From positions 4,526,001 through 4,590,000 of the forward strand of contig NZ_CP046507.1 in the NCBI RefSeq assembly GCF_009741445.1: a stretch of 64,000 nt of DNA, read 5' to 3'. Position 1 is the stretch's first letter. The number at the start of each line of letters is the position of its first letter. The notes beneath the pieces are model-generated. The model made no database searches and had not been told where the DNA came from. It saw only the letters and a program-made list of their open reading frames with translations. The position numbers and the translations under genes are program-made. Below, piece after piece: positions 34,522 to 44,093 of this stretch. This stretch comes from Mycobacterium avium subsp. avium (lineage in GTDB: Bacteria > Actinomycetota > Actinomycetes > Mycobacteriales > Mycobacteriaceae).

Positions 34522-36003
34522 TTACCCCCCTTTCCCCGGCTCGGTCGGATGAGCTCCGTTCTGTGTGTCCTGCTCCCAGGTGCCGGGCACCATGGGCATC
34601 CGTGGGCTGCCGCCGAAGTCGTCGTCGGCCAGCTTGGTCAGTCCGGCCGCTTGAAAGGCCTTGCGCCGCTGCTGGGTTCCGGCGAACCCGAGCGTCCCGG
34701 CGCCCTGCCCGGAGGCCACCGCCGCGGCCAGCTCCTCCTCGGCGCCGTAATCCGGGGGGACACCGAAACCGGAGTCCATGTCCAGGAATTCGTCGCTGTA
34801 GTCGTGCAGCGCGGCCCGCCGCCGGCGTCGCGCTCGCGCCTCGGCGCGGGCCGGCGCGGCCGCACCGGCCGCGGGGATGGTCGCCGCCGGGGCCTTGGCC
34901 CCGCCGCGCCCGCTCAGGGTGGGGCCCACTCCGGTGTCCGGGTCGCCGCCGAAGGCGACCAGATAGGCGAAGTTTCCCGCCGCGGCGGCCGGCGCGGGGG
35001 CGGCCGGCGCGCCGGAGCCGGCGGCGACCGTGCTGGCCGGGGCCCCGGCGGGGGTGGCGACGCTCGGGGCCAGCGCCACCGCCGCCGGCAACGTGGGCGG
35101 CTTGTTCGACGCCAGCACCGGGGTGATCGCGGCGGGGGCGGCGACGGGCGCGATCTCGGCGGGCGCGGCCAGCAGCGAGCTCAGGCCGATGCCCAGCAGC
35201 AGCGGCAGCAGGAACGGCGCGGTCAGGATCGCACCCCAGGTCGGCCAGCCCACCGCGTTGAAGAACACCTGGTAGGCGACGAAGAACAGCAGGGGTCCGT
35301 TGGCCGCCAGGAACGCCGGCAGATTCGCCCAGAAGTCCTGCAGCATCTTCTGGATGTTCTGGAAGAACTGAGACAGCTGCTGGATGAAGTTCTGCCACCA
35401 ATCCCCGGAGCTGTTCTGGGCCGCGTTGGCCGCGAGGTTGTTGGCTTCCCCGCCGGATTTGACGATGGACGGCGCCGGGGCGGTGCGCGGTGCCGCGGCC
35501 AGCGCCGAGCCGGCGACGGCCTGATAGGTGCCCATCGTGGTGGCCGCCTGCACCCACATCCGGGCGTAGTCGGCTTCGTTCACGGCGATCGGAATGGTGT
35601 TGATGCCAAAGAAATTCGTCGCCAGCAGCACCCCGTGGATGGTGTGGTTGGCGGCCAGTTCGGCCAGCGTCGGCATGGCCGCCAGCGCGGTCGTGTAGGC
35701 CGTCGCGGCCACCTCCTGCTGCGCCGCGGCCCCCGCGCTGTCGGCGCTGGCCTGCTGCAGCCACGCCAGATACGGCAGGTGGGCCGCCGCGTACTGCTCG
35801 GCACTCTCCCCTTCCCAGGACCCGGCCTGCACCTCGCCCAGCAGTGCGCTGAGTTCGGCTGCCGCCGTGGCGTATTGGGCGCTGAGCGAGGCCCAGGCAC
35901 CGGCGGCCGCCAGCAGCGGCCCCGGGCCCGGACCGGCGCTGAGCAACGCCGAATGCACCTCGGGCGGCGAAGCCATCCAGATCGGTCCGAACGGGGAGGT
36001 CAT
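34522..36003 (-). CDS. PPE4: PPE family protein PPE4 (PPE-PPW subfamily)
   Basis: The 493-residue product has the PPE domain (PPE at 13-15; ATNFFGINTIPIAVNEADYARMW), a membrane-like stretch at about 250-280, a low-complexity Ala/Pro region and an Arg-rich segment (RARRRRRAALHDY). It ends with the PPW motif GFAGT ... PRMPMVPGTW. It pairs with PE5 encoded 3 bases upstream, is guided by EspG3, and is exported by ESX-3. M. tuberculosis PPE4 is 513 residues. Confidence 0.94.
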   Translation of the reverse strand: MTSPFGPIWMASPPEVHSALLSAGPGPGPLLAAAGAWASLSAQYATAAAELSALLGEVQAGSWEGESAEQYAAAHLPYLAWLQQASADSAGAAAQQEVAATAYTTALAAMPTLAELAANHTIHGVLLATNFFGINTIPIAVNEADYARMWVQAATTMGTYQAVAGSALAAAPRTAPAPSIVKSGGEANNLAANAAQNSSGDWWQNFIQQLSQFFQNIQKMLQDFWANLPAFLAANGPLLFFVAYQVFFNAVGWPTWGAILTAPFLLPLLLGIGLSSLLAAPAEIAPVAAPAAITPVLASNKPPTLPAAVALAPSVATPAGAPASTVAAGSGAPAAPAPAAAAGNFAYLVAFGGDPDTGVGPTLSGRGGAKAPAATIPAAGAAAPARAEARARRRRRAALHDYSDEFLDMDSGFGVPPDYGAEEELAAAVASGQGAGTLGFAGTQQRRKAFQAAGLTKLADDDFGGSPRMPMVPGTWEQDTQNGAHPTEPGKGG

Positions 36004-36006
36004 GTG

Positions 36007-36315
36007 TCAGGCGCCCGCGATCCCGAACGTCGCAGCGGCCGCCGTGTCGCCGGCGAGATAGCTCGCGCCGGCCTCGCCGACACCGACCCCGGCCCGGCCC
36101 AGCTCCTCCACGCCCTGGGCGGCCACGGCCGAGTGCTCCTGGCCCTGGGCGCTGAAACCCAGTGCGGTTTGCAGGGATACCGGGTCGGCCGCCGGCGGCA
36201 CCACCGCCGTGATCGCCGGCGCCGCCGCCGCGTGCGCCGCCGCCAGCCGCGCCGTCAGCGCCTCCACCGCCGCACTGGTGGCGGCCAGGCCTTCGGGGAC
36301 CACTCGCAGTGTCAT
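36007..36315 (-). CDS. PE5: PE family protein PE5
   Basis: The 102-residue product MTLRVVPEGLAATSAAVEAL has the short PE domain with Pro-Glu at 7-8 and the YxxxD/E export signal in the C-terminus (SYLAGDTAAA). It starts two bases after eccC3 and stops three bases before PPE4, so the three are cotranslated. It is the PE partner of PPE4 in ESX-3 export, linked to siderophore-mediated iron uptake. Confidence 0.94.
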   Translation of the reverse strand: MTLRVVPEGLAATSAAVEALTARLAAAHAAAAPAITAVVPPAADPVSLQTALGFSAQGQEHSAVAAQGVEELGRAGVGVGEAGASYLAGDTAAAATFGIAGA

Positions 36316-36317
36316 CT

Positions 36318-39300
36318 CTACTCCTCCCGTTGCGCTTCACTTGCCATGACGGATTCCCCGGCCAGGGGGTTGACCAACTGCACGTATGTCGGAGCGTCGC
36401 TGTCGCCCAACAGGATTGCCCGTCCGGCGGGCAACCGGCCGAATCGCTGGCCGCGGATCTTGCCGCTGTCTTGCGGGTTGCCCGCCAGCATCAGCGTGGT
36501 CGCCTGCAGGTCGTTGAACCGGCGCAGCAGCGGGTTGGTCATCAGCGCGTGCCCCGAGCCGGTGGCGCGCGCGGTGACGATCACCCGCAACCCCAGATCG
36601 GCGGCCTGCGACAGCAATCCGATCAGCGGGGTCCACGGGCGCTGCCCGACGTAGGGCCCGCTCATCGCCGGTGAGTCCGGGATCTGGTCGACGTCGTCGA
36701 TGATCAGGTAGTGGGTGTGGCCCGCGTACGTCCAGCGGGACAGCTCCTGCGGCGACAGGCCGGCCGGTGGCCGGCGCGATTCGATCAGGTTGGCCAGCCC
36801 CAGCATCGCCGGGATGATGCGGTCGATGTTGGCGGTGTATTCGTTGTCGGCGAACAGCGGTTCGTCGACCAGGTGCAGCCGCCGGTCCAGCACGGTGAAG
36901 GCCACCTGGTCGGGCGAGGAGTGTTCGCGCACGGTGCGAATGAGGTGGCGCAGCAACGTGGTCTTGCCCGTCTTGCTGTCGCCGAACACCATCAGCAGCG
37001 GGTTGTCGGCGAAGTTGAGCACCACCGGCGCCAGGTCCTCCTCGCGCTGCCCGATCACCACCTGCTCCGGCCCGCGGTACAGCGCCCCGACGGCGTGCGG
37101 GGCCAGGTTGGTGGGCAGCAGCCGCACCGGCGGCGCGGCCATGCCCGGGTAGCGGTCGTTGATCGCGGCGATCTGGTCGAGTTCCGGGGCGGCGAACAGG
37201 AAATGCTCTGCGGCCATGGTCAATCCGCGACCGGGCTGGTCGTGCGGCACCGCCTCGGCGGGGCGGCGCAGGGCGCCGACCACCCGGACGTTGCTGTCCC
37301 GCGGGTCGTGCAACTTCAGTTCCAGCCGCAACCCGAGGCCGTCCCGCATGGCCAGCGGCACCTCCAGCCAGCTCGGGGTGGTGATCACGACGTGGATGCC
37401 GTACGCCAGGCCGATGTTGACCAGCTCACTGACCTTGGCCAGCAACGGGTTTCGCGTGTTGAACTGGTCGGTGTTGTCGCGGCCGAACGCGTACAGGTTG
37501 TCGATGACCAGGAACACCTCGCCGAACCCGTCGTCGGGCACCCCACCGCGGGAGTCCCGGAACGCCTCGCGGCGCTGCCGCGACAACAGCAGCTGCTCGA
37601 GCTCGCCGAAGGTGCGCCGGATGCGTTCGGGTTCCAGCGCCGAGGCCACGCTGCCAACGTGCGCCAGATCTTCGAGCGCACGCAGTTTCCCGCCGCCGTA
37701 GTCCAGGCAGTAGAAGGTGACCTCGCGCGGCGAGTGCAGGCTGGCCGCGGACAGGATGAAGGTCTGCAGCGCGGTCGACTTCCCCGACTTGGGGCCACCG
37801 TGGATGACCATGTTTCCGGCCGCGGACGCGGCGTCGAAGATCAGCGGGTCGCGGCGCATGTCGAAGGGCTTGTCGATCTCGCCGAGCGGCCACTGCCACT
37901 GCCGCGGCGGCACGCCGGCGCGGGCCAGCATGGCGCTCAACGGGATCGGCTCGTCCAGCGGCGGCAGCCACAGCTGCGGCGCGCGCGGACCGTAGCGGGC
38001 CAGCTGCTCGCCGATGGTGGCGATCAGCTTGCGCGGCGGCCCGGCCAGTTCGTCTTCCTCGGGCGCACTGATCACGGTGTCCTGATCGGGTTCGACCCGC
38101 CCGGCGGTGAACAGCTTGGGCTCTGGGATAGACGGCACCACAAAGGATTTGGCCTTCTGCGGCGGCTCGTAGATGCCGTCGACGTAGGTGCTGCGGAACT
38201 TGATCGGGGTGGCGCCGGGGGCGGGCACCAAAAAGCCCACGCCCTTGTGCTCCTTGCCGGATTCGATGTGGTAGGCGTCCTCCACGCCGATGATCTGCCG
38301 AGACACGCTGGGACTGGCCACCTTCAGCCCGATGCGGTAGGAGGTGTTCTTGTCGATGTCCTTGATCTTGCCGACGTCCAGGGTCTGCGACGCGAACAGG
38401 ATGTGGATGCGGAACGAGCGGCCCTTGCGCGCGACGTAGTCGAACAGCTCCGCGTACTCGGGGTGGTCGGCCAGCATCAGGGTGAATTCGTCGGCCACCA
38501 CGAACAGCGTGGGGATCGGCGGCAGGTCGTGTCCCGCAGCGATGGCGGCCTCGTACTCGACCACCGAGTTGAACGCGCTGCCCTGCACCCGGCGGCCGGC
38601 TTCGCGCAGCAGGTTCTCCCGCCGGGCCACCTCGCCGCGCAGCGTGTCGGCGAACCGGTCGGCCAGCGACTTCTTCTCGGCCATGTTGGAGATGACGGCG
38701 ACCACCTGCGGGAAGTTGCGGAAGCTGTCTGCGCCGGCCTCGCCCTTGAAGTCGGCGTAGATGACGATCAGCCGGTCGGCCGAGTGAGTTGTCAACAGCG
38801 ACAACAGGATCGACATCAGGGTCTGCGACTTGCCCGAACCGGTCATGCCGATCATCAGCCCGTGCGGGCCCATGCCGCCCTCGGCTTCGTCCTTGAGGTC
38901 GAAGATCAGCGGCTCACCGGTGGCGGTGACACCGATCGGGACGCGCAACTCGTCCTCGCGGCGGCGCGGCGCCCACAGCGTGGGCACATCCAGCTGGGAG
39001 GCATCCGGGATGCCCAGCAGGGTGGTGAAGGTGGCGCCGCGGGTGGCCGCCGAGCGCAGCCCGGTGTGCGTCGGGTTGGAGTCCCAGCGCGACAGCTGGC
39101 GCGCCAGGTGGGCGGCCTCGTCGGTGCCCAGCTGGTCGGCGTGGTCGATGTAGGGCTGCCAGCCGCCGGTCTGCCAGCGTTGGATGGCGCCCTGCGCCAC
39201 GCGCAGGATCGGCTTCTCCGGATCCGAATACTGTTCGCGGTGCGGCGCTGTCGCGCTGCGGTGCACCACGGTGACACCGGCCCGGCCGACCGCCAGCGCC

Positions 39301-40283
39301 GAGGCGCTCAGGTCGTAGTCCGGGTCGTCGACGACGATCAGCAGGTGCCGCAGCGCGTCGGCCGCCTCGCCGGTGAAGGCCGGCCGGTCCAGCAGCGCCG
39401 GGCCCAGCTTCGCGACCAGTTCGTCGACGTTGCCGGCCATGAAACGGGCCGGCCCCACCCCGTCGAGCTCACCGGGAATGTCGATGTGCGGCAACCACTT
39501 CAGCCAGGACCAGTCCGGGCCTTCCAGATCGGGTGTCACCAGGGCGATCCCGAGCACCGTCGGGTCGTGCCAGGTGACCGCCTGAGCGATCCAGGCCCGT
39601 ATCGCGGCGCGCGCCTCGTCTTGCGAACCCAGCACCGTGATCCGGGAGACCTTGGCCAGATCGATTCCGGTCGGCACGTCGCGCACCGTGCGATGGGTGT
39701 CGAGCAGGCTGCGTAATGCGCTGTGCGACACCGGTTCCAGATCGATCTCGTCGGCGATGTCGTTGACCCGCAGCGTGGTGGCCAGCGGCACGTGGTGGCG
39801 GCCGGCGCGCAGCACCAGGAAGTCCGGGTCGTGCGGGTCGCGCTCCCACTGGCGGCGCGATCCGGGCACCGTGGCCAGTGCGCTGGGCTCGGGATGCGAC
39901 CACTGCGCGGCGGCGCGCTGGGCGGCGGCCTGGGTGCGGATGTTGTCCCGGACCACCGACAGGTAACGCAGGTAATCGGCGCGTTCGGCGTCGACCTCCT
40001 CGGTGCGCGTCTTGTTGTCGTTGCCGCGGTACATCGCGGTCGCGGCCAGCAACAGCACGAACGGGAAGAACAGCGTCTGCGGCGAGATCAGCCGCATCCC
40101 GGTGGCGAACAGCGCGACGATCATGCCGACGATCAGGATGACCAGCACGTAGGGCATCGCCCGGCGCAGGAACGACGGCGGGATCACCCGGGGCAGCTCG
40201 GGCGGCGGCTCGATGACGATGGTGCCCTTGCGGGCGACCGGGGGCGCCAGCCGCCGGCGCGCTTCGAAGATCAGTCGGCTCAT
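36318..40283 (-). CDS. eccC3: ESX-3 motor ATPase EccC3
   Basis: The 1321-residue single-chain EccC starts at ATG 40283 (ATGA overlap with eccB3). Two membrane helices lie at about 40-85. Three FtsK/SpoIIIE ATPase domains carry Walker A motifs GMTGSGKSQT (about 481), GGPKSGKSTAL (about 833) and GDSKTGKTTLL (about 1105); VVADEFTLML supplies the Walker B of the first. EccC3 is the motor and recognises substrates by their export signal. M. tuberculosis EccC3 has 1330 residues. Confidence 0.96.
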   Translation of the reverse strand: MSRLIFEARRRLAPPVARKGTIVIEPPPELPRVIPPSFLRRAMPYVLVILIVGMIVALFATGMRLISPQTLFFPFVLLLAATAMYRGNDNKTRTEEVDAERADYLRYLSVVRDNIRTQAAAQRAAAQWSHPEPSALATVPGSRRQWERDPHDPDFLVLRAGRHHVPLATTLRVNDIADEIDLEPVSHSALRSLLDTHRTVRDVPTGIDLAKVSRITVLGSQDEARAAIRAWIAQAVTWHDPTVLGIALVTPDLEGPDWSWLKWLPHIDIPGELDGVGPARFMAGNVDELVAKLGPALLDRPAFTGEAADALRHLLIVVDDPDYDLSASALAVGRAGVTVVHRSATAPHREQYSDPEKPILRVAQGAIQRWQTGGWQPYIDHADQLGTDEAAHLARQLSRWDSNPTHTGLRSAATRGATFTTLLGIPDASQLDVPTLWAPRRREDELRVPIGVTATGEPLIFDLKDEAEGGMGPHGLMIGMTGSGKSQTLMSILLSLLTTHSADRLIVIYADFKGEAGADSFRNFPQVVAVISNMAEKKSLADRFADTLRGEVARRENLLREAGRRVQGSAFNSVVEYEAAIAAGHDLPPIPTLFVVADEFTLMLADHPEYAELFDYVARKGRSFRIHILFASQTLDVGKIKDIDKNTSYRIGLKVASPSVSRQIIGVEDAYHIESGKEHKGVGFLVPAPGATPIKFRSTYVDGIYEPPQKAKSFVVPSIPEPKLFTAGRVEPDQDTVISAPEEDELAGPPRKLIATIGEQLARYGPRAPQLWLPPLDEPIPLSAMLARAGVPPRQWQWPLGEIDKPFDMRRDPLIFDAASAAGNMVIHGGPKSGKSTALQTFILSAASLHSPREVTFYCLDYGGGKLRALEDLAHVGSVASALEPERIRRTFGELEQLLLSRQRREAFRDSRGGVPDDGFGEVFLVIDNLYAFGRDNTDQFNTRNPLLAKVSELVNIGLAYGIHVVITTPSWLEVPLAMRDGLGLRLELKLHDPRDSNVRVVGALRRPAEAVPHDQPGRGLTMAAEHFLFAAPELDQIAAINDRYPGMAAPPVRLLPTNLAPHAVGALYRGPEQVVIGQREEDLAPVVLNFADNPLLMVFGDSKTGKTTLLRHLIRTVREHSSPDQVAFTVLDRRLHLVDEPLFADNEYTANIDRIIPAMLGLANLIESRRPPAGLSPQELSRWTYAGHTHYLIIDDVDQIPDSPAMSGPYVGQRPWTPLIGLLSQAADLGLRVIVTARATGSGHALMTNPLLRRFNDLQATTLMLAGNPQDSGKIRGQRFGRLPAGRAILLGDSDAPTYVQLVNPLAGESVMASEAQREE

Positions 40284-41914
40284 CGGGGGGCTCCCTCGGC
40301 TTGCGGTGCGGCGGCAGCCACGCGGCCGGGCGCCTGGTCGGGCGGCAGCCCGTCGTGTGCCAGCAGCGCGTCGGCGCGCGACAACGTCGGACCCTTGGCG
40401 AACAACGACAGCACCGACCACGGGATGGGCAGCGGCGAGCCGCTAAGGCCAAGGGCCTCAACCGTTTTGCCGTGCCCGGCGGCCGAGTGCTCGGCCTCGT
40501 TGTCGATGCCGTAGCGGACCCCGGTGTCCGACACCCAGAACAGCGATCCGGCACCCGGCGAGCCCGCGCCGCCGCCGGCGGTCTGGGTGAAGTAGCCGGT
40601 GCCCGGCGGCAACGCGACCCGGGTGGCCACCGGCCCGTTCTGCGGGGAGCCGCCGCCCACCAGGTCGACGGGGCGGATCGATTCGGCGATCGGCAGCGCC
40701 GAGCCGGACAACAGGTTCAGCGAGCTGGTGGCCGCACCGGCGGGCTTGGTCCAATATGCGCATGTCACAGGCGATTTGGCGGTGTCCACCAGGCTGACGT
40801 GTTGGTCCGGGTAGCGCGCGGTGTCCAGCATCCGCGACACCGGCAGCTTGGCCACCGCGTCGGCGCCCAGCCGCGGCGGTTGGTCCAGCCCATAGGAATT
40901 GGTGTTGCGCAGGATCGCCGCCAGCACCGGTGAGATCTGCTGCAGGCCGTCGGGCAGCACCGCGTAGTAGCGCGGCGCCCCCGAGGAGCTTTGATCCAGG
41001 GTGTAGGAGACCACCACGGCCCCGATCGGGGCCGGCACCGCGAACGGCGCCGGGGCGCCGGCGTTCGGGATGCCCGGCGCGGACAACGACGGCGCCTCGG
41101 GTATCGCGTTGAACAGACCGAGCGCGATGGGCCGGGGCGCGGGCAGCTCGGAGTTGTTCTCGGTCAGGCCGAGCGCGTTGGTGACGGCGTGGTCGGCCAG
41201 GTTGATCTGCGAGCGCCGGCCGTTCCACAGCAGCCAGGTGCCGCCGTCCCGCTCGGCCAGGATCGCCTGCTGCGACGGCAGCGCGGCGGCGCGAGCGCCG
41301 CTGCTGTCCGGCCGGCCCGCGATCACGGTGACACCGGTGCTGTGCGCGCCGTGCCCGCCCGGGGCGGGCTCGCTGACCGAGTCGCACACCGTCCAGTTCG
41401 CGTCGGTGGACGGGTTTTGCACCATCCGCTCCGGGGCGCCGGGGATGCCGAGCAGGTTGCCGCGCGGAAACCGATCCAGCTCAGCGCTTTTCACGGTGGT
41501 GGGGTTGACCGCCTTGCCCACGATCAGCCGGGCGGAGGTCAGGTTGAGCACCGGGTGCAGGTCGTCGCCGACCCGGACGTACAGCGCGGCCGTGGACCGG
41601 TCGGCCAGCACGGCGTTGGTCCCGGCGGTGCCGTTGGGCCGGATCAGCGAGAACACGAAGCAGCCGGCCAGCCCGGTGACCAGCAGGACCGCGCCCATCG
41701 CAACGGCGCGCGACTGGGTGCGCAGCGGGTCGACCAGCATCCGGGTGTCGTGCAGGGCGATACCGGAGGCGATGCGGCGCATCACGAACCGCCAGCCGCT
41801 GACCTGGTGCCGGGTGACGAAGCCGCGCCGGTACTGCACCTGGTCGGGGTTGTCGTTGACCGGGGTGCGCGAGGTGAACGAACGCCGGTCGTCGGGCTCG
41901 TTGTTGGCGGTCAT
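40280..41914 (-). CDS. eccB3: ESX-3 membrane complex protein EccB3
   Basis: The 544-residue product has one membrane helix at about 71-91 and a large periplasmic region with repeats around a central core, as in EccB (M. tuberculosis: 538). Segments include RRGFVTRHQVSGWRFVMRRI before the helix, and two periplasmic cysteines (TVCDSVS and VTCAYW). EccB links the inner-membrane core to the periplasmic space. ATG 41914 overlaps the eccA3 stop (ATGA). Confidence 0.95.
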   Translation of the reverse strand: MTANNEPDDRRSFTSRTPVNDNPDQVQYRRGFVTRHQVSGWRFVMRRIASGIALHDTRMLVDPLRTQSRAVAMGAVLLVTGLAGCFVFSLIRPNGTAGTNAVLADRSTAALYVRVGDDLHPVLNLTSARLIVGKAVNPTTVKSAELDRFPRGNLLGIPGAPERMVQNPSTDANWTVCDSVSEPAPGGHGAHSTGVTVIAGRPDSSGARAAALPSQQAILAERDGGTWLLWNGRRSQINLADHAVTNALGLTENNSELPAPRPIALGLFNAIPEAPSLSAPGIPNAGAPAPFAVPAPIGAVVVSYTLDQSSSGAPRYYAVLPDGLQQISPVLAAILRNTNSYGLDQPPRLGADAVAKLPVSRMLDTARYPDQHVSLVDTAKSPVTCAYWTKPAGAATSSLNLLSGSALPIAESIRPVDLVGGGSPQNGPVATRVALPPGTGYFTQTAGGGAGSPGAGSLFWVSDTGVRYGIDNEAEHSAAGHGKTVEALGLSGSPLPIPWSVLSLFAKGPTLSRADALLAHDGLPPDQAPGRVAAAAPQAEGAPR

Positions 41915-43764
41915 GCCGGCACCGACAGGCCAAGGCCGCGCAGCAGCGGCTCAACCGACCGTGCGACGTCGTCGTCGGTGATCGTCATCAGCTCCTCGTC
42001 AGTGAATTCGCCGGTTCCGGCGTGCTCGGAATGGTCGAGCCGGAACTCCCGTTCCTCTTCGGCGCGCTCGACGATGTTCCGGACGAATCGGCCGTTACCG
42101 GCGATGTCCAGGTTGCGGCGCGAGATCCCGTTGGCGTCCGGGGTCGATTCGCGGGCCAGCTTGGTGAACAACTCCTCCATGTGGTCCAGCGCGGCCTGTT
42201 CGAAGACGCTGTCGCGTTGTTCGGCCATCTTGGTGGCGATCTCGACCAGCTCCGACGGCGCGTAGGACGGGAAGTCGATGTTGCGGGTGAACCGGGAACG
42301 CAAGCCCTCGTTGGTGTCCAGGAACTTGTCCAGGTCGGCCCGGTATCCGGCGATGATGACCACCAGGCGGTCGCGGTCGTTCTCCATCCTGGCCAGCAGG
42401 GTGTCGATGGCGACCAGCCCGAAGTCGTTCTTGGCGCCGGTGGCGACCAGCGCGTAGGCCTCGTCGAGGAACAGCACCCCGTCCAGCGCGCTGTCGATGA
42501 TGGCGTTGGTCTTGGCCTCGGTCTCGCCGATGTGCTGGCCGATCAGGTCGGCGCGGTGCACCTCGCGGATGTTCTCCCGCTTCAAAAGCCCCAGGCCGCA
42601 ATAGATCTTGGCCACCACGCGGGCGATGGTGGTCTTACCGGTTCCGGGCGGCCCGGCGAACACCAGGTGGTGGGCCCGCTGCGCGACCGCGAGCCCGCGC
42701 TGCTTGCGGACCAGTTCCATGGCGACCGAGCTCTTCAGCCGGGACACCTGGTTCTTGACCTCGTCGAGTCCGATGAATTCGGCGAGCTGGCGTTCGGCCT
42801 CGGCCAGCAGCACCGCCTTGCGCTCGTGCGCGGCCGGGTCGACGAAGTCCTCGGCGCTGGGCTCGGTGGCGGGGTCCCACGGGTCGGTGCGGGCCTCGAT
42901 GCGGGCCGCGGTGGTGGTCACGATGCCGAAACTGGTGTCCGATAACGCCTGTTCGACCTGTTCGTTCTCCGGGTGCGCGGCGTAGAGGTCCTGCAGCACC
43001 TCGCTGGCCGATTCCTCGTCCACGTGCGCGCGCAGCACCAGCGCCTTGGCCAGGGCGCCGTCGACGGCCGCCACGGCGACCGGACCGTCGGGCTCCTCCA
43101 GGTAGGACAGCGCCGGGGCGAACATGCCGAGGCGGGCCAGCGCGGTGCCCAGGGCGATCTTGGCGGCGTGCGCGTAGGCGTCGTCGAGGTCGGTGTCGTT
43201 GACGATCGGGGTGAGCAGCTTGACGACGTCCGACCAGCGCTCGGCCCGGTAGTTGATCACGACCGACACCCAGCGGGCTTCCCGCCAGCCGGGTCGGGCG
43301 GCGGTCAGCGCGGCGACGATCCGGTCGGCGTCGGCGAAGCGCCCGGCGGTTGCCAGCGCCCCCGCGTAGGCGAGCTGGAAGTCGTCGGTCGTGGTGGCGC
43401 GGAACTGCAGATACAGCCCGGTGTCGTAGCGGAAGCCCAGCGCGCCGGGCGCCAGGTCCACCTGGCGCTGCAGCACGCCCGCGGTGGCAGCGGTACGGGC
43501 CACCGCCTCCAGCACGCGCAGCGACACGTCGCCGGCGGCCGCCAGCCCGGTCCACGCGTCGCACTGGTCGTGGGCGATGCGGGTCAGCGCGGCGAAGCCG
43601 GAGCGGGCGGCGGCCAGGTCGGCCGGGCGCTGCCGTTGGTAGACGACGATGCCCAGCGCGCGGCAGCAGGTGGCGAACCGGCTGACCACGTCGCCGTCGA
43701 CGCGTGCGTCGACCCGGGAATTGACCGGCTGAGCTGTGAGCATGCCGGTGTCACCGCGTTCCAC
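41911..43764 (-). CDS. eccA3: ESX-3 cytosolic AAA+ ATPase EccA3
   Basis: The 617-residue product has a TPR-like N-terminal half (about 1-290) and a CbbX-type AAA+ domain with Walker A GPPGTGKTTIARVVAK (about 370-385), Walker B VLFLDEAYAL and GISRRNLDIAGNGRFVRN near the end. EccA releases substrates from EspG and Esx pairs. GTG 43764 (GAGAAGG upstream) is chosen; ATG 43743 is possible. It leads the operon; two IdeR-like boxes and one Zur box lie upstream. Confidence 0.95.
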   Translation of the reverse strand: MERGDTGMLTAQPVNSRVDARVDGDVVSRFATCCRALGIVVYQRQRPADLAAARSGFAALTRIAHDQCDAWTGLAAAGDVSLRVLEAVARTAATAGVLQRQVDLAPGALGFRYDTGLYLQFRATTTDDFQLAYAGALATAGRFADADRIVAALTAARPGWREARWVSVVINYRAERWSDVVKLLTPIVNDTDLDDAYAHAAKIALGTALARLGMFAPALSYLEEPDGPVAVAAVDGALAKALVLRAHVDEESASEVLQDLYAAHPENEQVEQALSDTSFGIVTTTAARIEARTDPWDPATEPSAEDFVDPAAHERKAVLLAEAERQLAEFIGLDEVKNQVSRLKSSVAMELVRKQRGLAVAQRAHHLVFAGPPGTGKTTIARVVAKIYCGLGLLKRENIREVHRADLIGQHIGETEAKTNAIIDSALDGVLFLDEAYALVATGAKNDFGLVAIDTLLARMENDRDRLVVIIAGYRADLDKFLDTNEGLRSRFTRNIDFPSYAPSELVEIATKMAEQRDSVFEQAALDHMEELFTKLARESTPDANGISRRNLDIAGNGRFVRNIVERAEEEREFRLDHSEHAGTGEFTDEELMTITDDDVARSVEPLLRGLGLSVPA

Positions 43765-43784
43765 GGCCGCGCCTTCTCATGTAT

Positions 43785-43803
43785 GTAGCCTCCCCTAACC
43801 TAA
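43785..43803 (-). promoter_or_regulatory. IdeR-like iron box 1 upstream of eccA3
   Basis: On the minus strand the 19-mer begins TTAGGTTAGG, identical to the left half of the IdeR consensus TTAGGTTAGSCTAACCTAA; about 14 of 19 positions match. It lies 21 bases upstream of the eccA3 start, so bound IdeR would block transcription when iron is plentiful. Confidence 0.6.
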
Positions 43804-43813
43804 CCGCCTGAAG

Positions 43814-43832
43814 TTAGCATTGCATAAGCTAA
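43814..43832. promoter_or_regulatory. IdeR-like iron box 2 upstream of eccA3
   Basis: TTAGCATTGCATAAGCTAA at this position matches the 19-bp IdeR consensus at about 14 positions and sits in a perfect inverted repeat AGTTAGC/GCTAACT. It is one helical turn (10 bases) from box 1, which fits cooperative binding by two IdeR dimers. Confidence 0.6.
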
Positions 43833-43978
43833 CTGTCGAGGCGTTCGAGCCTGGTCGGCTCACCACTCCGCTGCCCTTCTTCTACCGCTGATGAGGACGT
43901 TTCGCCTAGGGATTTGCCGCATTTTCGGCATACTCACAGCCGCACCCTCGGCAGCCTCACAGCAAGACCTCACCTTAC

Positions 43979-43999
43979 TGAAAATCATTTTCATTATCA
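43979..43999. promoter_or_regulatory. Zur (zinc uptake regulator) box upstream of ESX-3
   Basis: The 21-bp sequence starts TGAAAATCATTTTCA and continues TTATCA. The 15-mer is a near-perfect palindrome matching the mycobacterial Zur (FurB) box. It lies about 215 bases upstream of eccA3, within the 329-base gap to the preceding PPE gene. With zinc present, Zur would repress the operon. The remainder of the gap shows no gene. Confidence 0.8.
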
Positions 44000-44093
44000 A
44001 TTCCGGCGTGCCTCCCGCGGACGGGTAGCGGATGGGTAGCCGGGCACGGTCACGCAGCCAGTAGTCGGGCGCCGCGGCGGTAAAGTTCCGCCG

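Noticed and set aside
34549..36654. 701-residue plus-strand frame over the PPE4/PE5 region
   Set aside because: Antisense shadow of the low-complexity PPE4 gene.
36711..39716. 1001-residue open frame on the plus strand
   Set aside because: It lies wholly antisense to eccC3, has His/Arg/Val-rich composition typical of GC-skewed shadow frames, and no ribosome site.
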